A DNA stretch of 64,000 nucleotides from Aquirufa beregesia. GTDB taxonomy: Bacteria > Bacteroidota > Bacteroidia > Cytophagales > Spirosomataceae. The notes under the pieces were generated by a model, which worked only from the letters and a program-made list of their open reading frames with translations, did no database searches and had not been told where the DNA came from. Shown here in pieces: positions 62,955 through 64,000 of this stretch. Within the stretch, counting starts at the first letter, position 1; the number at the start of each line of letters is the position of its first letter. A program made the position numbers and the translations under genes. Location of the stretch: contig NZ_SEWW01000002.1 of NCBI RefSeq assembly GCF_011090385.1, forward strand, positions 237,825 through 301,824. Direction: 5' to 3'.

Positions 62955-63146
62955 ATGAAAAACGCAGAAATAAACAAATTAGGAGTAGCGGAATTGACAC
63001 AGCAAATCGTTGTGGAGCAAGAGAACTTATCTCGTTTGAAATTGGCTCATGCCATTTCACCGATAGAGAACCCAATGCGTATCCGTGAAACTCGTAAATT
63101 GATTGCCCGCTTAGAGACAGCTTTATCGGCGCAAGCAAAAGCTTAA
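62955..63146 (+). CDS. rpmC: 50S ribosomal protein L29
   Basis: The 63-residue helical-hairpin protein (ELTQQIVVEQENLSRLKLAHAISPIENPMRIRETRKLIARLETAL) is L29, at the tunnel exit next to L23. 39 bases after rplP. Confidence 0.94.
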   Translation: MKNAEINKLGVAELTQQIVVEQENLSRLKLAHAISPIENPMRIRETRKLIARLETALSAQAKA

Positions 63147-63215
63147 TTAATTATTAATTTTTAATAGACCATTTCGGAATTGCTAATGGTCAATTGTTTA
63201 ACAAGTCCAACAACC

Positions 63216-63473
63216 ATGGAAGAAAGAAACCTAAGAAAAGTAAGGATTGGGAAAGTGGTTAGTGATAAGATGGATAAATCAATCACTATTACAGTAGACC
63301 GTAAGGTTAAGCACCCCTTGTACGGAAAGTTCGTACAGAAGACCACTAAATTGATGGCTCATGATGAGAATAATGAGTGCGGAATTGGTGATACAGTGAA
63401 AGTGATGGAAACCCGTCCTCTTTCTAAAAATAAGCGTTGGAGATTAGTAGAAGTAATCGCAAAAGCGAAATAA
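63216..63473 (+). CDS. rpsQ: 30S ribosomal protein S17
   Basis: The 85-residue protein from ATG 63216 reads [79 protein letters not shown], the full S17 OB fold. A start at 63180 would add 12 residues with no family match. The 69-base gap before it carries a small GACCAT/ATGGTC hairpin at 63167-63191. Confidence 0.95.
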   Translation: MEERNLRKVRIGKVVSDKMDKSITITVDRKVKHPLYGKFVQKTTKLMAHDENNECGIGDTVKVMETRPLSKNKRWRLVEVIAKAK

Positions 63474-63519
63474 TTCTGTCTCTTGTTATTCAAAATTTAA
63501 AATTTAAAGATCAAAGATA

Positions 63520-63888
63520 ATGTTACAGCAAGAATCAAGATTGGGTGTAGCGGATAATTCTGGAGCGAAAGAAGTTTTAGTGATTCGCGTTTTGGGAGGT
63601 ACTGGAAAAAGATATGCTTCTGTAGGCGATAAAATTGTAGTTTCAGTTAAGTCGGCTCTTTCCTCTTCAAGCATGAAGAAAGGAACAGTTTCAAGAGCAG
63701 TAGTTGTTCGTACGAAAAAAGAAATTCGTCGCAAAGATGGTACGTATATTCGTTTTGAAGATAACGCGGCCGTTTTATTAAATGCCAACGATGAGCCAAG
63801 AGGAACGCGTATTTTTGGACCTGTGGCACGTGAATTGCGTGAGGCTGGTTTTATGAAGATTGTTTCTTTAGCCCCAGAAGTTTTATAA
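63520..63888 (+). CDS. rplN: 50S ribosomal protein L14
   Basis: The 122-residue protein matches L14: [117 protein letters not shown]. 46 bases after rpsQ. Confidence 0.98.
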   Translation: MLQQESRLGVADNSGAKEVLVIRVLGGTGKRYASVGDKIVVSVKSALSSSSMKKGTVSRAVVVRTKKEIRRKDGTYIRFEDNAAVLLNANDEPRGTRIFGPVARELREAGFMKIVSLAPEVL

Positions 63889-63929
63889 ATAGATAGATAT
63901 ATTGGTTATCCAATAGAAAAAATCATACC

Positions 63930-64000
63930 ATGGAAAATAATACAAGCAAGCAAACAAAATTGCACGTAAAAAAAGGAGATACTGTGATGGTGATTGCAGG
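63930..64000 (+). CDS. rplX: 50S ribosomal protein L24, N-terminal fragment (cut by window end)
   Basis: Only the first 23 codons are present: MENNTSKQTKLHVKKGDTV and then MVIAG, the KOW-type start of L24. It follows rplN after 41 bases as in the standard operon order, so the operon clearly continues beyond the window. Confidence 0.9.
   Translation, partial: MENNTSKQTKLHVKKGDTVMVIA

Noticed and set aside
63147-63215. Hairpin GACCAT/ATGGTC between rpmC and rpsQ as a terminator
   Set aside because: It has no T-run after it and lies within a continuous ribosomal operon.
1-64000. CRISPR array or prophage
   Set aside because: No evenly spaced direct repeats with unique spacers and no phage structural, integrase or lysis genes were seen.

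Overview
The window is chromosomal DNA of a member of the Bacteroidota, most likely a freshwater-type Cytophagales (Spirosomataceae/Cytophagaceae-like); I infer this, I cannot prove it. Pointers are: a TAnnTTTG promoter core 20 bp downstream of a TTG element ahead of both the tRNA gene and the S10 operon; type IX secretion features (a PorP/SprF protein and a C-terminal sorting domain); bacillithiol synthesis (BshC); a CusA-TolC fusion pump; a ribosomal protein S3 with a long Gly/Arg tail; few Shine-Dalgarno sequences; and moderately AT-rich DNA.

Layout. 1-5055: end of a surface-polysaccharide cluster (Gfo/Idh oxidoreductase C-terminus, UDP-GlcNAc 2-epimerase, heparinase II/III-like protein, glycosyltransferase, NAD-dependent epimerase). 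5192-6839: a tripartite HipBST-type toxin-antitoxin operon with four operator-like palindromes upstream. 6840-7450: gene-poor, with a possible decayed reading frame. 7451-14279: two Wzi-like outer-membrane paralogues facing left, enclosing a rightward, very tightly packed operon of acyl carrier protein, cytochrome P450, MBOAT acyltransferase and an SGNH/DltD-like protein. 14366-16276: a trans-sulfuration PLP enzyme and LptB. 16416-16717: tRNA-Phe(GAA), its terminator, and a perfect palindrome. 16718-20090: a Tat-exported TIM-barrel isomerase and a GH95 fucosidase. 20150-20710: a large imperfect inverted repeat. 20815-25288: TonB-dependent receptor and a beta-propeller phosphoesterase. 25419-29205: acetyltransferase, sialate O-acetylesterase with T9SS signal, DUF6056-like membrane protein. 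29270-33585: two amidohydrolases. 33790-34672: small regulator and lipoprotein. 34658-38936: bshC-mnmH-cysE-cysM operon. 39044-41264: PorP/SprF, NuoA, DedA. 41379-47258: heavy-metal efflux. 47255-50787: DUF58, Bat-like membrane protein, BatA, IspE. 50888-55771: DUF4296 lipoprotein, glycerophosphodiesterase, GH3 family enzyme, YqeY, RlmN, siroheme synthase N-domain. 55786-56664: a RAYT transposase flanked on both sides by the palindrome seen at 16606. 56800-57882: class II fructose-bisphosphate aldolase. 58056-64000: the S10-type ribosomal protein operon, starting with rplC behind a structured leader and running into rplX at the window edge.

The most promising possibly undescribed system is the ACP-P450-MBOAT-SGNH operon (9152-12863). 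It has the carrier protein, membrane acyltransferase and SGNH partner of a Dlt-type envelope acylation pathway, but a cytochrome P450 stands where an activating enzyme would be expected. A carrier-bound acyl group could be oxidised before being placed on an envelope polymer. The second is a RAYT transposase with three 33-nt perfect palindromes that differ from each other only by changes compensated in the opposite arm. The third is HipBST with its operator array.
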